DNA of 64,000 nt. It comes from Trichocoleus desertorum NBK24. Its GTDB lineage: Bacteria; Cyanobacteriota; Cyanobacteriia; FACHB-46. Of this stretch, positions 61,992 through 64,000 are shown one piece after another. Position numbers and translations under genes: made by a program. The stretch's first letter is position 1. The number at the start of each line of letters is the position of its first letter. The notes beneath the pieces are model-generated. The model saw only the letters and a program-made list of their open reading frames with translations, made no database searches and was not told where the DNA came from. Where the stretch lies: NCBI RefSeq assembly GCF_030409055.1, contig NZ_CP116619.1:3821628-3885627 (forward strand), read 5' to 3'.

Positions 61992-62315
61992 ATGGATAAC
62001 AATAACTTCGTCAAGCAACTACTTATGATTGGGATTGGTACAACCTCTCTAGTGGCGGAGAAGCTGCGGGAGGTGAGTGACGAGTGGGTAAGAACCGGCC
62101 AGCTCAATCCCGAACAGGCGAAAAAGTTTGTGGATGACTTGATGACTCATCTCAAGTCCGAACAAGGCAACTTAGATGTTCAGATGCAACGTCAGCTCCG
62201 CAATGTTCTCCAAGACTTGGGCGTGCCTAAGCAGTCTGAAATGGATGAGTTACGCGGTCGGCTCGATCGCCTAGAGCGGCAAGTCCGGGACTTGGAAAAT
62301 AAACTGTGGCGTTAA
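61992..62315 (+). CDS. Phasin-like helical protein
   Basis: The 107-residue protein has KQLLMIGIGTTSLVAEKLREVSDEWVRTG, a helical middle and a C-terminal coiled coil (MDELRGRLDRLERQVRDLENKLWR). This is the layout of cyanobacterial phasin/PhaF-like proteins that coat polyhydroxybutyrate granules or act as general helical scaffolds. The mild hydrophobic N-terminal stretch could bind a granule surface. No polyhydroxyalkanoate genes are in the window, so the granule role is inference. ATG start. Confidence 0.7.
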   Translation: MDNNNFVKQLLMIGIGTTSLVAEKLREVSDEWVRTGQLNPEQAKKFVDDLMTHLKSEQGNLDVQMQRQLRNVLQDLGVPKQSEMDELRGRLDRLERQVRDLENKLWR

Positions 62316-62444
62316 AGGGCATTTCAAGATAGGCGATCGCAGCATTCAACTCAGAGCTTAAACTGAAAAACATACGCTAACCTATAACAGCAACGTGCTG
62401 ACCGCTAAGTTAGTAGTATTTTCGATGCTAGGAGGAACAGAATT

Positions 62445-63008
62445 TTGCGAGAAATTTTAGTGAGTTTGGGCGTGATGCTGGTTTGCTGCGTCCTATTACT
62501 CGTGGCACAGATTGGTGGTCGCAGCCCTGCGATCGCTGGAGAACTTCAAAACTCGCCAGCCCAACCCGTGGCGGTAGAAACAATTAGTCAGAACTTGATT
62601 GCTGAAAAGCCTGCATCTGCATCCGCAGAGGAATCCAAAAATACTGAGGTGGTAATGGATAGTAATGATGTCGTCACAACTCCTTCTGGTTTGCAGTACG
62701 TGGATCTAGAGGAAGGCACAGGTGCTACGCCTCAGACTGGGAAAACGGTGGTGGTTCACTATACCGGAACCCTAGAAGACGGCAAGAAATTTGACAGCTC
62801 GCGCGATCGCGGTCAACCCTTCAGCTTCAAAATTGGGGTCGGTCAGGTCATTAAGGGTTGGGATGAAGGCGTTGGTACCATGAAAGTAGGTGGTCGCCGC
62901 AAGCTGATTATCCCTGCTGAGCTGGGTTATGGAGCTAGAGGTGCGGGTGGTGTGATTCCACCTAACGCCACCTTGCTGTTTGATGTCGAACTGCTAAAAG
63001 TTAGCTAG
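62445..63008 (+). CDS. FKBP-type peptidyl-prolyl isomerase, exported
   Basis: The 187-residue protein starts at TTG 62445 with AGGAGG eight bases upstream. An N-terminal membrane/signal segment ([22 protein letters not shown]) precedes an acidic linker and a complete FKBP domain: [75 protein letters not shown] and [16 protein letters not shown]. It accelerates proline isomerisation during folding, probably in the lumen or periplasm. Active-site residues look intact. Confidence 0.93.
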   Translation: MREILVSLGVMLVCCVLLLVAQIGGRSPAIAGELQNSPAQPVAVETISQNLIAEKPASASAEESKNTEVVMDSNDVVTTPSGLQYVDLEEGTGATPQTGKTVVVHYTGTLEDGKKFDSSRDRGQPFSFKIGVGQVIKGWDEGVGTMKVGGRRKLIIPAELGYGARGAGGVIPPNATLLFDVELLKVS

Positions 63009-63045
63009 CAAGCCTGAAAATTACCTGAAAATTATGTTTGTCTCA

Positions 63046-63071
63046 GTAGGGCTCACACGGGTGGGCTCTAC
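63046..63071. terminator. Stem-loop between convergent genes
   Basis: GTAGGGCTCA (63046-63055) can pair with TGGGCTCTAC (63062-63071) over ten positions including two G-U pairs on the plus strand. There is no T-tract on either strand, so this is only a weak bidirectional candidate. Confidence 0.35.
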
Positions 63072-63085
63072 AAAAGCTTTGAGCA

Positions 63086-64000
63086 CTATTTCAGATTGGC
63101 AATGACATTGGACAGAGTAGTTGCCATTGAGTCAATGCTATAGTGCCTGATGCATCGCTCTCGGGCCTGAATACCTCGCTGATTGGCTTCCTCTAAGTTT
63201 TGAAACATCCAACTTATTTTTTCAGCGATCGCTTCAGGAGAGCTAGGTTCAACTAGATAGCCTGTCTCGCCTAAAATTTCAGGAATGTCGCCTACTTTAG
63301 TAGACAAAATAGGCTTTGCCATAGCCATCCCATCCGTCAGCTTGAGCGGAAATTGTGCCTGTGCTGCGGGCGTATCTCGCTGAGGAACCACAATAATGTG
63401 GGCTGCCGAAACGACTTCTGGCATTAATTGATGAGGCGTTTTTGGCAGTTGAATCATCCAGCGGCCCCACCGCTGGGTTAGTTGCGCATCATAGTCATCA
63501 TAGGGACTGCCACCTACAATGACGAGTCGCAAATCTGGTTGATTGAGGCGATCGAGCGCCATTAACACATCTTCAATGCCTTTATAAGGTCGTGGTGCAC
63601 CCGGAAACATGAGGATACGGTAGTTAGATAAGCCATATTTGGCTCGGCTTTCTACTGGGTCATGGTTTTGAGGATCGAATAGCGAAGTATCTTTGCCATT
63701 CGGGACGTAAATACCACCAAATCGTTTTTGCAAGAACTGGGTGTGGAGTGTGACTGCGTCAGCGTATCGCACTAACCGCTCCATGCCTGCCAAGTAAAGG
63801 GGGTGGTCTGGAGATCTAAGTGCTCCGTCAGGCTTGAGAATGTCCCGACCTAATTGTTTTGCCGTAGGGCGGTATCGCCACTGATCTCCGCCATGCCAAC
63901 TGAGTTCCCAGTCATCAATATCTAGAATGACAGGCCGACGATTTAGGAGTTTGTTAAACAGGGATAAGCCAAAACTACTAGCCTTGAGCTTAATGGCGTA
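63086..64000 (-). CDS. Family 4 glycosyltransferase (5' partial)
   Basis: The minus-strand frame is open to base 64000, so the N-terminus is missing. The upstream part reads LDIDDWELSWHGGDQW and the rest has YGLSNYRILMFPGAPRPYKGIED, LRLVIVGGSPYDDYD, AHIIVVPQRDTPAAQAQFPLKLTDGMAMAKPILSTKVGDIPEILGETGYLVEPSSPEAI, the GT-B/GT4 donor-binding domain. It transfers sugar to an unknown acceptor, such as exopolysaccharide or glycolipid. The first in-frame candidate start (TTG 63793) is internal, not the true start. Confidence 0.85.
   Translation of the reverse strand, partial: YAIKLKASSFGLSLFNKLLNRRPVILDIDDWELSWHGGDQWRYRPTAKQLGRDILKPDGALRSPDHPLYLAGMERLVRYADAVTLHTQFLQKRFGGIYVPNGKDTSLFDPQNHDPVESRAKYGLSNYRILMFPGAPRPYKGIEDVLMALDRLNQPDLRLVIVGGSPYDDYDAQLTQRWGRWMIQLPKTPHQLMPEVVSAAHIIVVPQRDTPAAQAQFPLKLTDGMAMAKPILSTKVGDIPEILGETGYLVEPSSPEAIAEKISWMFQNLEEANQRGIQARERCIRHYSIDSMATTLSNVIANLK

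Noticed and set aside
1..64000. CRISPR arrays, prophage genes, integrase or conjugation genes
   Set aside because: None were seen on either strand; apart from the two insertion sequences and the two-gene module, the window looks like core genome.

Overview
The window is chromosomal DNA from a cyanobacterium. It carries psbD (photosystem II D2), chlI, a chlH-type gene and chlP for chlorophyll, nblS, rpaA, cobH, two SLH-type iron-uptake porins, a PEP-CTERM protein and a cyanobacterial-type gshA. The octamer GCGATCGC (HIP1) is scattered through almost every gene, which is typical of many cyanobacteria. I cannot name the genus from sequence alone.

Layout. 1-7 kb: end of a CysQ/inositol-phosphatase gene, a Gly/Glu-repeat lipoprotein, a PKHD hydroxylase, grxC-gshB, a PEP-CTERM protein, hflX and a TPR protein. 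7-16 kb: a TPM-domain protein, cobH, a membrane protein, a candidate structured RNA with a strong terminator, dapB, a CHASE2-kinase, chlI, ruvC and tRNA(CAT). 16-27 kb: a LysM/M23 cell-wall hydrolase with a long leader, trmL, gshA, a double CAP-domain protein and the large chlH-type chelatase gene. 27-33 kb: a peptidoglycan-binding protein, a TPR protein with 120-nt DNA repeats, a glutamine-riboswitch-controlled DUF4278 gene, a J-domain protein, cysK and an Rrf2 regulator. 33-40 kb: two porins, a pterin dehydratase, an unexplained structured RNA with an embedded short ORF, stand-alone psbD, a UPF0367 gene and an ECF-like ATPase. 40-52 kb: NYN protein, tRNA-Asn, PLP enzyme, glycosyltransferase, rpaA, an AT-rich two-gene coiled-coil/glycine-rich membrane module, chlP, cysA and an oligopeptide-type ABC transporter. 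52-55 kb: two complete insertion sequences side by side (ISKra4-like and ISH3-like), each with inverted repeats and target duplications. 55-64 kb: pentapeptide protein, TPR protein, purD-nblS, zinc-ribbon protein, TIGR03792 protein, phasin-like protein, FKBP isomerase and the 3' part of a glycosyltransferase gene.

Themes. Sulfur and thiol metabolism recurs (CysQ-like, gshA, gshB, grxC, cysK with an Rrf2 regulator, cysA). Tetrapyrrole metabolism recurs (chlI, chlH-type, chlP, cobH). Light and stress control is represented by nblS, rpaA and psbD. Most of the window is ordinary core genome. The least explained parts are the structured RNA/short ORF at 37760-38035, the two-gene module at 45022-46400 and the terminator-ended RNA candidate at 9841-9989.
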